Notes: generated by a model not told the origin, from the sequence alone. A stretch of DNA of 64,000 nucleotides from Bryoerythrophyllum caledonicum (GCA_963971425.1 OZ020517.1:17636904-17700903), one strand, 5' to 3'; shown: positions 45,668-59,544, numbered from the stretch's first letter. Translations and numbers: made by a program.

Positions 45668-47835
45668 TAGGACCTCCAAGATGTGACCTTTTATGCGGTC
45701 CGGAATGACCCTAAACTACCTAGGTGAAAGTAAGAAATAATGGCAAAGTTTTGAAGTCTAAGTGAAGGTGATTTTTAACTTTGCATTAAAAAATTTCTTA
45801 CTTGATGGGATAGGTCACAAGTTGCTAATAAAGTTACTTGTGTGGTAAATAAAAAATAAAAAATAAATAATAAATAAAAATAAAATTACATAATAGTGCC
45901 TCATGAAGAAAGTGAAAAATAAAGCAACAAGTTGGGAAAGTACCCTCAACAAGTTAATTTTTAAAGTGATTAAATGACTCTACATTTCTTGAACGAAAGT
46001 GGAAAAATATCTAAAAGATTTAGAAGCAATATGAGTTTGAATAAGTTAAACACTTAAGACTTCATAATAAAAACTTTTTTTGGATTTTAGAAGATTTTTG
46101 AGAGATCACTAAAATAACCATTTGTTTATGTTAAAAAATAAAAACGAAAATAAAAAGAAATTTTTGAGTAGAATTCTCAAATTTACAAGTGGTAAAACTT
46201 TTTAGACATGATGGCATGAGTATGTACTTAAGAAAAAAGTTAATGAGTAAGATTGACAAAATAAATGCAAGATAAAAAAGAGTTAAGTCTCGACCCACTT
46301 TAATTTTAACTAGAAACCGTGAGTGTAAGCTCATTGAAGCTGAGATTATGCACTTAAGGGAAATCAGAAAAGCGTGAAAACAAATTAATGGTTGAAAGGA
46401 GACAAACTCTGTTGGAGCTACTTTCCACATGGATGCCAGACAAGGAGCCGAACGCATGATCATGGAAAAATTACAAGAAAACGAAGATTTGATCTTGACA
46501 ATGATGAATGGTGTCAAAATCAGAGATATTGACACGTTCCGTTGATCTGGTAAGTTACACTCGTTGAATTAATCATCATGCAGACTCGTCAAGAACGAGT
46601 AAAAGGAGTTATTTTTCTGCCTGTTGATGTCCGCCATAGCTGCGAAGTTGAGAGAGCATGGGGGAAACTGAGAGTGTAGAAAACCATGTGTTGTGAGAGA
46701 GTAGGGAAACTTGACTTTGTAATTCATAACAAAACTCGCGAGATAGTGCGTGAACATCTTGCGCCGAGACAAGCAACTGAGGTATGTGCTTCAAACATTT
46801 TGTGATGGCTGGAAGTTGATTTTCACACCAACCTTGTAAGTTGATTTCTGCACAGACTAACGGAAAGGTGTGTAACAGACGAGAAAAAACTGCGGTTGGG
46901 AGCCAAGACCAAACCCTGTTGAGGTAAACAATGCTGACTCACTCATAGGAAGTAATATAATGACTGACTCACTCATAGGAAGTAATATAATGACTGACTC
47001 ACTCATAGGAAGTAATATAATGACTGCCAAAATTGAAGAACAAAGTTAGTAAGTTCATCTTGTGTATAACCGTCAAGAAGTTTAAACTGAAAAGTTCAGT
47101 CGAACTAAGAAATGTTATGACAGTTAAGAAAAAAAAATCTTTGGAATTATAAAGTAGTTATGAATCAGAGAAGCATCAAATGAAATTATCATGAATGAAC
47201 ACAGTTGTGAGAAGGTGAAGTCTCTGAGTTGAGTAAACAAACGTATACTCCAACACAATGGGGAGTATTCGTTGTAATCTCTCTGTCGTATATGAGTTAA
47301 CAGGAACCCTAACAATTTTTCCAAGAAAACAAAAAAATCAGACTTAAACCTAAAGACATTTAAGTTGTTGTGTGTGTGGGAATGGTGTTAAGCAGACTGA
47401 ATTGTCAGAAGGGAGTGTAATCAGGAAAGAAAAAAGAGTATGTAAAAGTCTCAGTCTTTTTAGTAAGATTAGCGCTTAAGTGAACTTAATGTGTTTCAGT
47501 CTGCATGTGAAAAAATAAAAAGTGCGGAAGTCGAAACTACATTTTTATGATTAAGTTGATAGAATACAGTCGTCAATAAGTTATGCCGAGTGAACAGCGA
47601 GGAAATAAAGAAAAATAGAAGAAGAGTGACGAAGAAGACGAATATCGAAGGAATCCTCTTACCATGGTGATGCCAAGTTGGAGTATTGATGAGGCTTGCA
47701 CCAGAGCAGACACACAAGACAAGATGACAGCAGCCAAGAGCAGGAAAACCGACTTTCTGTTGGTCTCATCAGAAATGCACTACTTGACGGAAAAGGCAAT
47801 GACAGCCAATCGCCAGAAATTTGGAGAGCACATGA
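45668..47835 (+). other. Noncoding part of the 3' region, copy 2
   Basis: Counterpart of 28954-31121, including the 30-bp triple repeat at 46935-47024. No gene seen. Confidence 0.5.
46935..47024. repeat. 30-bp triple repeat, copy 2
   Basis: Three perfect units, the same number as in copy 1. Confidence 0.95.
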
Positions 47836-49236
47836 TTGTGGCCGTTTATCATACAGAGATGGCCTGAACCGAATCTTCAACGAGCACGAGCGTTCATCAT
47901 CACCAGTGACAGAGGGACCCTTGATGAATTTGTCATTGAAGACCAGGTGGTGGCGTTCGACCTCGCGACCATCAAGAGCCACTTTCCTGGATTGAGTGAC
48001 AACGGGCCGACACTTGTGAATATTCCCCTCCTGGACCGTAAGACCCTGCGGAAGATCTTTGATGCGCTAAAGAGCGCGAAGGTTGACAAGAAAGATACGA
48101 AGAAAGGATACACAGTGACTAAGGCCAAGTCACGGTGGAAGGACTGGCTTCAATTCGTGAATCGACGATTGTTGATGTCACTACCAGGTCCAAACGTGAT
48201 CTCATTCGAAGGGCTTGCAGTAGCTTACAGGGCTTGGCATGGTGATAGATTCAACTGGAGCAAGATCCTGTATGTGCACATCAAGTTGGAGATGGCGAGC
48301 AAGACCACCTGCCACACGAAGTCCTACTTCTGCACCACCTACCTATCTGAGTTTTGTCCTGAATTACGGAAGCAAGGTTCATCTAAGCAGATGGAGGAGA
48401 AGAAGAAGACAACACCAACTATCAAGAAGCGACCGAAGCGAGGTGAGAAAAGACAAGAGGAATCAGAGGATGAAGGAGAGACAGGGGCGCTGGATGTGCA
48501 TAACATGCTTACCCCGGAGGCTCCAACTATCCAAATGAGAGAGATGCCCGAACCTCAGCCAGAGAGCGAAGAGCAGCGGACTCCCACCTCGGGCGCACAA
48601 AAGACCACCAAGAAGAAGGCGCGACGGGAGGCACCTACCGAGACTAGACCTGCACCTCAAAATCTGGCTGCTGCCTTGGAAGAGATAGAAGGAACCAAGA
48701 GCAGAGAGGCCGATAAGGAGAAAGTGGAGGTCGTCATCGACTTGGAAGATGGAGAGAATACGACTTCTAAGGCGGAAGAAGTGGTTTCTACAAAAACCGC
48801 AGACCCAACCACCAGTTCGAAGGCAGCTGAGGAAGTGACGACTTCAAAAGCCTCGAAGGGTAAGGCCAAAGTGGACGAGAGAGTCGTTAACTTATCCAGA
48901 GGAAAGTCGACCAAGGATGATGTTATCTTGCCAGTGGGCAAGAAACAATTAGAGTTGTTGGTCGTGGAAAAGGATGATTTGATAAAGGAGTATCAAAGGA
49001 CTAACGAGTCTATCTTCCTTGCCACTGAAGAATTGGAGTTTGCGCTTCAGAAGGAGAAGGTACGGGCTACAGCAGATGTGCGGAAGGTACAACAAGAAGC
49101 CGATGACTGGAAACGCAAGCATGCTGAAGAACAGGTGCTGAGGAAAGCTAAGGAGCAGCTAAATGAGCAGTTAACGAACGAGAGGGATGAATTGAAGAAA
49201 GAAGTGGAACAGCAAGTCACTCACGTGACACACTAG
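47836..49236 (+). mobile_element. Accessory ORF 1, copy 2 (466 aa)
   Basis: Protein identical to 31122-32522. Confidence 0.6.
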
Positions 49237-49308
49237 AGGAAGAAATGTGTCGACCTGCAGGAACAAGCGAGACAAGCCCAAGGACGTGAGAAGGAGGTCC
49301 AAGACCTC

Positions 49309-49533
49309 ATGACCGAACGTGATCCAGCAGTTGCAGGAATGCGTAGAACGAAAGAATTGTACGAGAGTGAGCGAAGCCGTGGGGAGCAGTTTGCTAAAGA
49401 ACTGGTGGAGCTCAAGCAACGGCATGCGAAAGAAGTCACGGATTTGCAAAAACAACATACCAAGGATGTTGGTGATTTGAAGGGGCAACATGCGCGAACG
49501 GTAGGAGACTTGAAGAAGCAAAGGAGTGAATAG
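49309..49533 (+). mobile_element. Accessory coiled-coil segment, copy 2
   Basis: Protein identical to 32595-32819. Confidence 0.55.
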
Positions 49534-49836
49534 TCCTCCTCGAGAGTGGAGTGTCCTCTCCAAGTTACAGAAGGAGGTGGAGACTTTGACTAAGGAGCGA
49601 GATCAACTTTGGTCGAGAGTCGTGACTGAGTGTGGGGCGAAGAAGCGAATGCAGGAGTGTTTGTGGGAGCATGAGTTGCAATCCCCTCCTCCTTTCTCCC
49701 TTTTTCGTAATTACGAGTTACAACGGGAGACCTTCCTTCGCATGACCTAGATAGCTCCAGGAGCAACACTCCAAGAGCAACACTCCAAGATGCGGAGTTT
49801 GATGTCATATGGGATAGTGCAGAGCATTATCCCAAT

Positions 49837-51070
49837 ATGAGAAACTTGATCTGTGAAATGCTAGCACGAGGTGCTTTGCAACTTACAAGTGTAAGTAAGT
49901 TCACACACCCGATAGGAGATCTGGGTGCCAGAGTTTTGCTTTATTACATGACACTAGAGCATCAGCTTGCCTTCAAGAGGGCGCGGGATAAGCCCAATGA
50001 AGTTTTTAGAATGGTGAAGATCCCTGAGAACAGGGTGGCTCTAGCGAATTCTCCAGAGTGGAGACAACTGATAGAAATTCTCTATCACGAGATACGTGAT
50101 GAGAATGCGCTCATAAGTATCTTGACTCATGCACAAGCTCGAGAGGCACTTGCTCAGAGAGTAGAACTCTCTACGGGACAATACGTCCATGAATACACCA
50201 GAGTGTGTCAACGTCTCCAGAAGATAGTGGAAGGGCAACAAGTGGCTGTCCATAGTATAGAAAATACTTATCAGCAGGTTCTTTTTGCTCCACCTCCATT
50301 CGACTTCAAGGTGCCACTAGGTGTGAAGATATCCCTACTAGTGATGGGATCCCTCTTCAAGCAGTGGTATTTGGGCAATTATGACCTCATGTTTGATGAA
50401 GCTTCGGAGAAGCCCTTTGCTACGTGGACTACGATGGAGTGGCTGCTTGAAGACTTTGGTGTGTCGCCCAAGCAATGGCGACCATGGGACGTAGTGTATC
50501 CCTTGCTTACTCAAAGTTGGCCGGTGATTGTCTCAGCGGCGGTAGCTCTCGACGCACATTTATGTCCGCTACAGGGGCAACGGCGTTATAAGTGGGCGGT
50601 ATGGGCGAAGCTGGACACAATGCCATATTATTCCGGTATGGGCGGTATGGCCCATTATTCTGGGAGCATTCGACACACCAGAGGAGTGTGTGAATTCTTA
50701 CCGAACCTTTTTTGAAGCTCACCGTCACCATACAGATCCAGTTTGTTTTAGAGTTGCAGTGTTCTGCAATATGTTGTCGTATATGTACTCATTCTACAGG
50801 ATTGTGGTGAATGCTAATCGTTACAACGAGAAGAAGGTGGAGTTTTTGATGTGGATAAAGTTCCAACAACATCCGGCGCGGTGGATTTGGATGTTTGAGT
50901 GCATGATCATCACTCAGTTCTTGTCTCCATCCAGTTCGGCGTTTGCATTGGAGTTCGAGCCAAAGAGGTACAAGGATATCTCATTATGGTTGAATTTTCA
51001 ACGGACTCGTAAGAGTGACTTGTTACGAGATGAAGATGTGTGCCGCAACTTGGAAGAAGCGGACAAATAG
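49837..51070 (+). mobile_element. Accessory ORF 2 region, copy 2
   Basis: Proteins identical to those at 33123-34356. Confidence 0.5.
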
Positions 51071-53824
51071 AGTCTTCTGAGTGAACTGGAGACTGAAGAT
51101 GAAGTTAAGCACAAGCGTCTGCGACATGATAAGCGAAGGAACGATGGTTAGACTTGTTTGTAGCGGAGTAAAGAAACTGATTATGCTCATGAACAAGTTT
51201 TATTTGTTAGTCAGGATTGGCAAGCTAAGTAGAGCTGCGATTTTGAGACCTAAGATTATCCTGAACTATTGATGAAGACTATGATTTTCGGATGTTGTGA
51301 CTTTAACTTTCGACATTAAGAATGGTTTATCAAGTCCACATGAGTGTGCATCAAAAATTAACAAAGAAGTATAGACAACTTTGCAAAACACCAGCTAAGA
51401 CATAGTGACTTAGAATTGTTACACTCTCGCATGCTTCTCATGCACAAACATATGAAGAACTGATACCAAAGAACGAAGATTTTAAGTATGATTAAGGAAC
51501 CCAAAGTGGACTAAACTTCAAAAATCACCTCAAGATAGAAGAAATCTGGAAGAAGACATCAGGCATAACTTAAATAATTTCAAGACGTTCCACTCATATG
51601 TATTACGCTACACACAGGTTGTGAAGAAAGAGTTTAAAGATTAAAGACCGAAACTAGGTCTTCCAACTGTAAGAAATTGTAAAAAGATTGAAGAATGTTA
51701 TAAGTGCAGCAACTGCAGGAATTTGATTTTTTTTTTTTTTTCTCCAACTGCAAACCTATCTCTACACCTGCACTACACTACGTGGCGTGGTGGGGCGGGT
51801 GTCGAGTGGATGAGTAGAGACTCGGCACTAGCACCCGGAGGTTGCCACGGCAGCGTCTACTTGCGTCCAACAATCACCAGGCCACCAAGGCCGAACTGAA
51901 GGAGTGTGTGCCAACAAGCCATTATATACTGGCACGTCAAGGACGCACCAAACAATATGGGACAATGCGTTAGCACGCACGGACTCGGCTACCCGTCACC
52001 GTGGAGAGAATCTTGCAGCAACTAACTAATAACGAGCTGCTGGAATGCCACGTGCTGTTGTGGTTTTTGATTAAGAAGTTGGGCTGCATATCGAGTAGAT
52101 AAAGATCGTGGTGGACAGCGATGAGCTGAGCATGGAAGATATTAAACAGTCTATGTGAAGATGGACGGGGATGTACAAAAGACGGACTCATTGACAGAGA
52201 TGATACGTGCTCGCGAACACACAGTGTTGATTACACATGAAGATATGAACCAGAATATTCACAACATCGATATGCGCAAGTTCCAAGCTCGATTATTTCA
52301 GGAGCGGGACACGCCTGATCTATTCGCACGTAGTAACAACGTGCAGCAAATGTCACCAGAGATCAAACATGAACTGCTGATAGAGCCCGAGGACTACATG
52401 CATCGTATTGAACACAATAAGCGTTTCGAACAAAAGAGCGTAGCTATCAACTTTGTGACAAATAAGGATTGGTGAGTTCATGAAGCATTGAAAAAAAAAT
52501 ATAAAAAATAAAATGAAATAGGATATGTAAATTGAAAAGTGAACCTTAAGGTAATCCAAGTTAGAATAAAAAGAACAACTAGGATAGCTCTTTAAGATGT
52601 CTCAAGAAAAAAGAGAAAATTAGAAAAAAAAGAAGTAAAATACGAAGTTAGTATTTTACGAAAGAACAATTTGAATAGAATTTTGAGTCTAGGTAATGCA
52701 GTAAGAGAATCTTATAACAAAAGAACAATTAGAAAAGAATATACCTATAGTATCTCAAGAGAGACTTAATACATAAGAAAAAATTAAGTTCGGTCTAGTA
52801 GTGAACGATGAAACAAAATGGATGAGAAACATTCTAGTTTAGAATTTCTTAAATCTAAAAATTATTAAAAAAAATTAAAAAAATTAAAAAAAAGCCTGAG
52901 TGGATTTAATCAGGATTTGATAGAGTTCAAAGTAAATCTAAAAAACTTAATGATTTAGCAAGTCTAAGTAAATAGAGTAGTACCTAAACTTCTAAGCCTA
53001 AAAATATGTTGAGAAAATAAAAATTGGATGAGATGGGAAAGTAGAAGAAAGGGAAAAATAAGAGAGAATATAATAACATAATGAGAGAATCTTATGTTAA
53101 GAGAGAATAGGCTAGAATAGAAAAATATAGTTAGCACAATTAGTAGTGAGGTGATATACACACTATTTAAATTGTATGTAGTATGATACTTCAACTGAAA
53201 TTGAAGTTACAAGTAGAAGAGAGTAAAGAAAGTAAGGAAATTAGCAATAGAAAATTAGTAATTAGTAATGAGAACACAATCTACTAACATACTAATTTAG
53301 TGATGTGAGTACTAATGAGTGCTAATATTCCAAGGCAAAAAAAAAAACAAAAAAACAAAAAAAATTAAAATGAAATGATGAAGAAGAATAGAAAGTGAAA
53401 AAGAAAGAATGAAGTTCAAAAAAAAAAAAAAAAAAAACAATGATGGCAAGTGAAGCCTAAATAAAGAATTAAAAGAAAAATTAAATTGAAGAAAAATATT
53501 TGAAGAACAATAAAAGTACAAAAGATAAGATCTAGAAGGGAATGGAAAATTTAAAGTTAAAAAGAAGAAATATTAACGTCTAAGTGAAAGACGTAAACAA
53601 AAGAGTTAAGTTTAGAAGAAAGTTAAAGACTTAAGTATGTAAGAGACATACTTATTTAAGATGGAAAGAATGGAAAGCAAATAAAGATAATCAACAATCC
53701 TTAAGAAAGTAAAGAAAGAAAGCTATATGGAGACTTAACAAGGATAAATAAGTAAAGAGATGAAGAGCGAAAGATTAAGATCAAAGACAAAGGTCGTTGA
53801 AGTCGAAGAGGACGTCTCCGAGCT
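51071..53824 (+). other. Distal 3' region, copy 2
   Basis: Counterpart of 34357-37111. Its few differences from copy 1 include the length of the poly-A run near 53418-53436. Confidence 0.45.
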
Positions 53825-53834
53825 AAGAAGGGGG
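53825..53834 (+). other. Polypurine tract, copy 2
   Basis: AAGAAGGGGG, three bases before the third LTR. Confidence 0.8.
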
Positions 53835-53837
53835 CTA

Positions 53838-55606
53838 TGTAAAGCCTAAATCCTAAAAATGGTTTTTTAAGAAAATTAAGTGTAAAAAGGATTGTAGATA
53901 TATGGAAAATTAAATAATCAATGATTAAGTTTACATTAAATAGTTAATTAACCAAAAAGTGTCTCTTCATATCTAAGAAATAAGAGATAATGGGAAAAGG
54001 GTTGAACTTGCACCCTTTGGAAAGGGTGTGCCTTTTCATAAGTAGATATGAATGGATGCGAGGATCAAGTGAAGTTAGTTTTAACGGTTAGTTGTTGAAA
54101 AAACCGTTTTTCCAAGAGGTGTGCCTCTTGGATTTGAGTAGAATGAGCTTGAATTTTTAGCATTCTTGGCCATTTCCATAGACATTCCTTGGAGGAAGAT
54201 TGGAGTGAGCCCTAGCTTAGGTGAAAAAGCTAGCAATTGAAGAAATCTCTTATGTTGTAAAAGTATTATGTTATGTGTGAAATTATTAATATATAATTAT
54301 TATTGAATTTGCATATGTAAAGTCTTGTGTGTGACTTAATTAATATGTATAATTGCAATAATATTAGTGCTTCATAGAATAAATTTGACATTGTGTTTGT
54401 AAATGCAATTATATGCAAGAGGTATTAATTGTGAATAAATTCCTATGCATAAATGCATTATTTATTTATTTAGATCTCCATTGTAGAAATTAGGATACTA
54501 TCCTAATTAATTATGTGACATGAAATTGTGTGTATTAATGAATTAAATTTAATGTATTGCATATGAGTGAAATATGAATATTTAATATTAAAACTTCAAG
54601 AGATAAAGTTAGGGAAGATCCTAACTATGTCAAAGTGACATTGTGAATATTAATGTAATAATTCTAAGTGTATGTAAGGCATTTAGAAATTAATTTGAAG
54701 TAAGAAACTAATGCATTAATGTGAGAAATGCATAAGTAATTAATGTTAGATTTAAGTTTGAGTGTGGAAACTTAAGTATTAAGTCATAAGACGGGAGTCT
54801 TGTGCATGTGTAAATAAGTAAACTTAAGTCTAAAGTGGAATAGAACTTAAGTTTAAGTTAGAAAACTTAAGTCTAGAAGAATAGGACTTAAGTCTAAGTG
54901 TGAAAGAACTTAAGTATAAACGATAGGACTTAAGTCTAAGTGTTAGGACTTAAGTCTACAGTGAGGGAAAACTTAAGTTTGGATGATAGAACTTAAGTTT
55001 GAGTTAGAAAACTTAAGTCAGACAAGTATAAGAGTGAAGATACTCTTTTGGCATTCAAGTCTTGAGGACTAATAGATAGTTAGACTTAAGTCGGGACTTA
55101 GAATATGATTAATTAGGAACTTAATCTAACTTGTATGTTGTTTGAACTTAATACTTGTAATGAATGCGTGAGCGGATTGGACGCACGTGAAAAGTGAAGC
55201 AAATTATATGAGGTAAATTTGTAAATTTAAATGAAATTAATTAAGGAGCAAACAATGAGTGCAATGGATAGTATCCATGAGCCGAAGATGGCAAAAATTA
55301 AGAAACTAACCAACATGTACATTCATAGTTAATTCAAGAGCAAGGCTCTTTAGAGGAGCAAGGCTCTACTTAAGCATATAAATCCTTGGGATTAATACCT
55401 TGAGAATGGAATGCCAAGTGTGAGGCATTTTAAGGCATAACTTCATAAAAACAAGTGCATAAACTTAAGTGATTCAATAAAAGATAACTTTTGACCTACA
55501 ATTAAAGACAAACTACTTAACATTTGATGCTAGACCATCCCGGGACGAGGGACTTGGATCAAGAGTGATTCTTGGATTTTTTGGAGAGTGGAATTTTTGG
55601 GCTACA
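53838..55606 (+). repeat. Third LTR
   Basis: 1,769 bp, ending GCTACA, followed by GTATT. It differs from the first LTR at about four positions by eye. Confidence 0.92.
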
Positions 55607-55611
55607 GTATT
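55607..55611. repeat. Target duplication GTATT, right side
   Basis: Exact copy of 20406-20410. Confidence 0.85.
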
Positions 55612-58085
55612 GATTGAACAAAATTCATTACATATCACTTAAAGATAAGAGTTAAGAACTCACTACTTCATCTCATTTATTATGAATTAATATTTACTCC
55701 TTTGAGTTGACTTTATAAGATGATATTGTCTCATGCGATATTGATACACTTGCTATTATTTATTTATGTGTTTTTTAATTCAAATCATCTTTGACTCCAA
55801 AGGCCCGAGAGTCCCCTTGAAGGATTCTAAGAATTTTTGGAAGTTCCTATAGAGTCAATTTATTAGTTTTTTGGTGTCGGCTCTAATAGCGCATCCGTAT
55901 CCGTTGATCGCAACATTATGCAATTGTCGCCATTATGGACATAAGTTTGAGTGCCTTCAAAAAGTTATGATCGCAATATTTTTTAATGTCATTCAAACAT
56001 ATTGCAAGTTGATGTGTAACTTTGCGCACTTGCAAAAGTTTGGTTCCATCACTCTTCCCTTTATTGCAAAGGGTACTACCTTACATATGCATTCTTTCAC
56101 ACAAAATTCATGCGTTACATATTATACATAAGTTTTTACTACTATCTTTTCTTCCACATGAATAAGGGTCAAAGATCACATGCGTATGTAAAAACATTTG
56201 CTTAAAAAACTAAAGTTCATTATCTACAACTATACTCGTATCAATATTTTCCATTGAAAACCACTAGTACTCCGGTTGAAAAACAATGGTAGAGTTTACT
56301 CTTAGGCCTCCCCTCTTTCAACAGTAGAGTGTTACACATGTTTACAAAATGAATTTGAGTATTAGATTTGCATCAATAATTTTTATTTTTTTTGTTCTTG
56401 TTCATCAACAACCATACGTAGTTCACCTAGTATGTTAACGACAAGCTTACATGTCCATTTTAATATTTCAAAATGCTCCAACACCCTTGGTGGTAACTCA
56501 ATACAAATTTGGCTTTGACCTCATTGATAATATCTAAAGGCAATTAAAAGAATAAAAAACTATCAAATTCTTCAATAATTATCGACATGTTCTTTGTATC
56601 AATATTGTTCTCCATTGTAATATCTTGTCTTAGCGAGGGACCCTATGAGGGTATCATCTAGGTTTTGGCTTCTGTACGTATATAGTGAAAATTATTATAT
56701 ATAGAGATAAATTATGATATGATATAAATTTATAAATATTGGTAGAGTCAATTGATAGAAATTAAATACTTGGATAGAATTTATACTTAGTGATCAAGCT
56801 TCTATTATATTTTTTTAATATTTTAATGTATTTTCAAAATTATATTTTTTGATATTCAATGATTAATCTTGTAAAAATATTCAACTAACAAAATGTCAAT
56901 TATTAATGACTCTTTGGATTTAAAAGATGACCTTTAAAAAGAGGTGTACAACAAGATTAACTTTATTTATATTTTCATTTATCAATAGTACAATCAAATT
57001 CATTAAAAATGGAGAGTAGTCCAAAATTTTGGAAAGTATAAACTTTTTGTCCAGGTGATTATCCATGTAACGTTAAGGTGCTACCTCTATAATGCATAGG
57101 TGATACCCATGAAATACTTAGGTGAAACCCACTGTGTCCAAATCATTGGGACCAAGAAAAATAATTCTTTTGACTTAGAGGTGTTGAAGAGACCACTAGG
57201 TACGGTAATGATAATCAATGATTATAAATTCTTGATCAATTGCACATTTTTTCCTTTTAGAAATCTATAGTTAAATTTCAAATAAATTTGGAGTCCTATT
57301 GTCCAACCGTAGGAATTTGATATATCCTAGGAATAAACAATGATCATTTGAGGTAGCTTTGATATGATTGAAGACTTCAATTTCAAAATCAATGACTTAT
57401 TGCATATGTATTAAAAAATACAATCTCATTATTGAAGTTTCGTTTCACAATAGATTAGGATTCTCAATCCATGAAAGATATTTGATAGTTTTCAAAATTA
57501 GATTTTTAATTTGAAGCCCCCTCATCCAATCACTAGATTCCAATCTACTTAGATATTTATTTAAACTCACTATTTTATCCATAATATTGCCACTAGGCCA
57601 AAATCTATGCATGTCTTTCAAATAATATTAATTTTTTTGAACATATACAAACTTTGGAATTATATTTTTGGTTTTTATATATGTGCTATCACAAAAAGAA
57701 GAAGATTAAATATTGTAACTCAATTGTTTAACCATAAATCTTCCAAAAAAAGAAATTGATTTTTTTTTATTGTATAATCCCAGTGTCTTTGATCTGCGTT
57801 CACTACAGGAAGTTTTTGAGTATGAATATATACGAGCCTATAGAGTAGGTGCAAAATGTATATAACACAAATTGTATATAATAATGGCAATTTTTCTTCA
57901 TATTGTAAGATTGTCATTCATCATGTAAAGTTGCAATGGGCCGATTCAAAAACAACATGTCCAAAATAGTCTTCACCATCACTTCAAAGCCATAATCTTC
58001 CAAATTCTACTATGAAGGAATTAATAACATTTGTATAAATACATATATTCATTTAAAACATAGAGGTTGTTATGTTTGGCCCTTC
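55612..58085. other. AT-rich spacer, nothing recognised
   Basis: About 2.5 kb between the retroelement and the right arm. Short ORFs (55871-56131 plus, 57720-57917 minus) have no family. The left arm has only about 100 bases of corresponding spacer (20311-20405), so most of the original space between the two DUF7869 genes lies here. Confidence 0.4.
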
Positions 58086-58340
58086 TCCTAAACCCAAAAC
58101 ATCAAACTCTAAAATCCTAAACCCTAATCTTTAAATCATTAAACCTAAACAATAAACTATAAACCCTAATTTCTAAAAACTAAACCCTTAAACCTAAACC
58201 CTAAACCCTAATCCATAAATCTAATTCTAGAATTATCCAGTCCAAAATCCTAAACCCTATAATTTACACTTCATACCATGGACTTGCAATCCTAAACCTT
58301 AAACCCTAAACCCTCAATGTCAAAATGTAATTTGAACCCT
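58086..58340. repeat. Degenerate telomere-like repeats (CCCTAAA type)
   Basis: Mirror of 20040-20345, with words such as AAACCCTAA and CCTAAACCCT. Confidence 0.75.
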
Positions 58341-58710
58341 AAACCTAAATCTTTACTTTTATAATCTAGTCATAATCAATATCCTTAATATGGAAATAAA
58401 TGACCGTAATCAAATACCCATAACCCCAATTGATAACCTTAAATTGATACATAATTCTATACCTTAAATTTAAAATTATTGATTCTTGCAAATTTAAATT
58501 GATACCCATAACCCCAATCCATAACCTTAATTGATCATGTAAATAGAAACTTCCATTACATTGAAATATGAGGAGAAACGTATGTGGTTGTTAATTTTTT
58601 GGTCAATTTTGGGAGATGTTTTATTTGGAATAGCTCCTCTCCGCCAAACATGATGTCATTCCCGCTCTTTTCTTAACGGCAACTTGTTCGACATGGTCAA
58701 TACACCCCAA

Positions 58711-58716
<6 letters not shown>

Positions 58717-58780
<64 letters not shown>
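58717..58780. repeat. (CT)n microsatellite
   Basis: About 32 CT units; mirror of the (AG)n run at 19607-19684. Confidence 0.95.
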
Positions 58781-58783
<3 letters not shown>

Positions 58784-59167
58784 GCACCTTTCTAATACTC
58801 GGCAAGCCTTCGTGAATCTATATTGTCTCGAAGTACGCCTTGACATTTGAAAGACCTATTGCATTTGAAGTCAAATTTCTGTGCAAGAAGTAGATACATT
58901 ATTCTAGGTCAACTTAGTTGTGTTTGGAATTTCTAGAGATGCGGAGGTGTATGGTCGTGAATGGTCGCAGCGGCCGTGACAAAGAGTAGGGTTTTCTCTT
59001 CCTTCTTCATTCAAGACGTTTTGGTGCACGCAATCGGACCATTTGTAAGTGACTTCTGTCTAAACTTTATGGTGATTTACTTGGCATTTGGTTCGCACGT
59101 TTGATACTATCATTTTCAATGTAATGAAAAAGTTGTAGGAAGGAGGTGATACTTCGGCGTCGACACA

Positions 59168-59185
59168 ATGGCCTCCTCAGTACAG
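59168..59185 (+). CDS. Gene B, candidate first coding exon
   Basis: ATG and five codons (MASSVQ) end at CAG before GTTTAG, a fair donor. The same small exon is in gene A. The frame link to the core exon is not clean. Confidence 0.35.
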
Positions 59186-59363
59186 GTTTAGAGATTCGTT
59201 TTTTTGATTTGTACGTCAGTATGACATATATGTTCTTGCAATTGTGAAAATGCGTAGTTTTTGTTGGTATGAGTGCTTCAAGTTTTGATTTAGTACTCTT
59301 CGTTTAAGCAATCATCAATTGTGCCTGATATTATTGCCGCTAACTCCGGACATAGAATATGTT

Positions 59364-59499
59364 GTGCACATTCAGCTCGACTCGAGCTAAATATGCAGTG
59401 CACATTTAGCTTGACTCGAGCTGAATATGCAGTGCACATTCAGCTCAACCCGAGCTAAATATGCAGTGCACATTCAGCTCGACTTGAGCTGAATGTGCA
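59364..59499. repeat. Four tandem 34-bp palindromic units in gene B intron 1
   Basis: Units at 59364, 59398, 59432 and 59466, each 34 bp, each a near-palindrome of GTGCACATTCAGCTCGA-type half-sites. Mismatches differ between units. Confidence 0.92.
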
Positions 59500-59510
59500 C
59501 AGTATGTGAT

Positions 59511-59544
59511 GTGCACATTCAGCTTGAGTCGAGCTGAATGTGCT
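59511..59544. repeat. Fifth palindromic unit, gene B intron 1
   Basis: Separated from the tandem four by 11 bp (CAGTATGTGAT). It corresponds to the gene A unit at 18945-18979. Confidence 0.88.

Larger units (their letters stand above)
20411..55606 (+). mobile_element. Tandem pair of Tat/Ogre-like Ty3/gypsy elements sharing LTRs
   Basis: Structure: LTR (20411-22180), internal copy 1, LTR (37125-38894), internal copy 2, LTR (53838-55606). The period is 16,714 bp. One GTATT target duplication flanks the whole, so the pair occupies a single insertion site. Tat/Ogre affinity rests on the PBS type, the ORF before gag, the RT sequence (YPVPFSEW, FPLPFSDAVLDGVAGH, LPFG-like MPFGLCNAPATFQ), the large size and the long 3' region. 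LTRs differ at only a few of 1,770 bases and the internal copies at roughly nine of about 14.9 kb (by eye), so both events are recent. The coding part is broken at several places (perhaps five to eight), shared by both copies. Confidence 0.93.
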
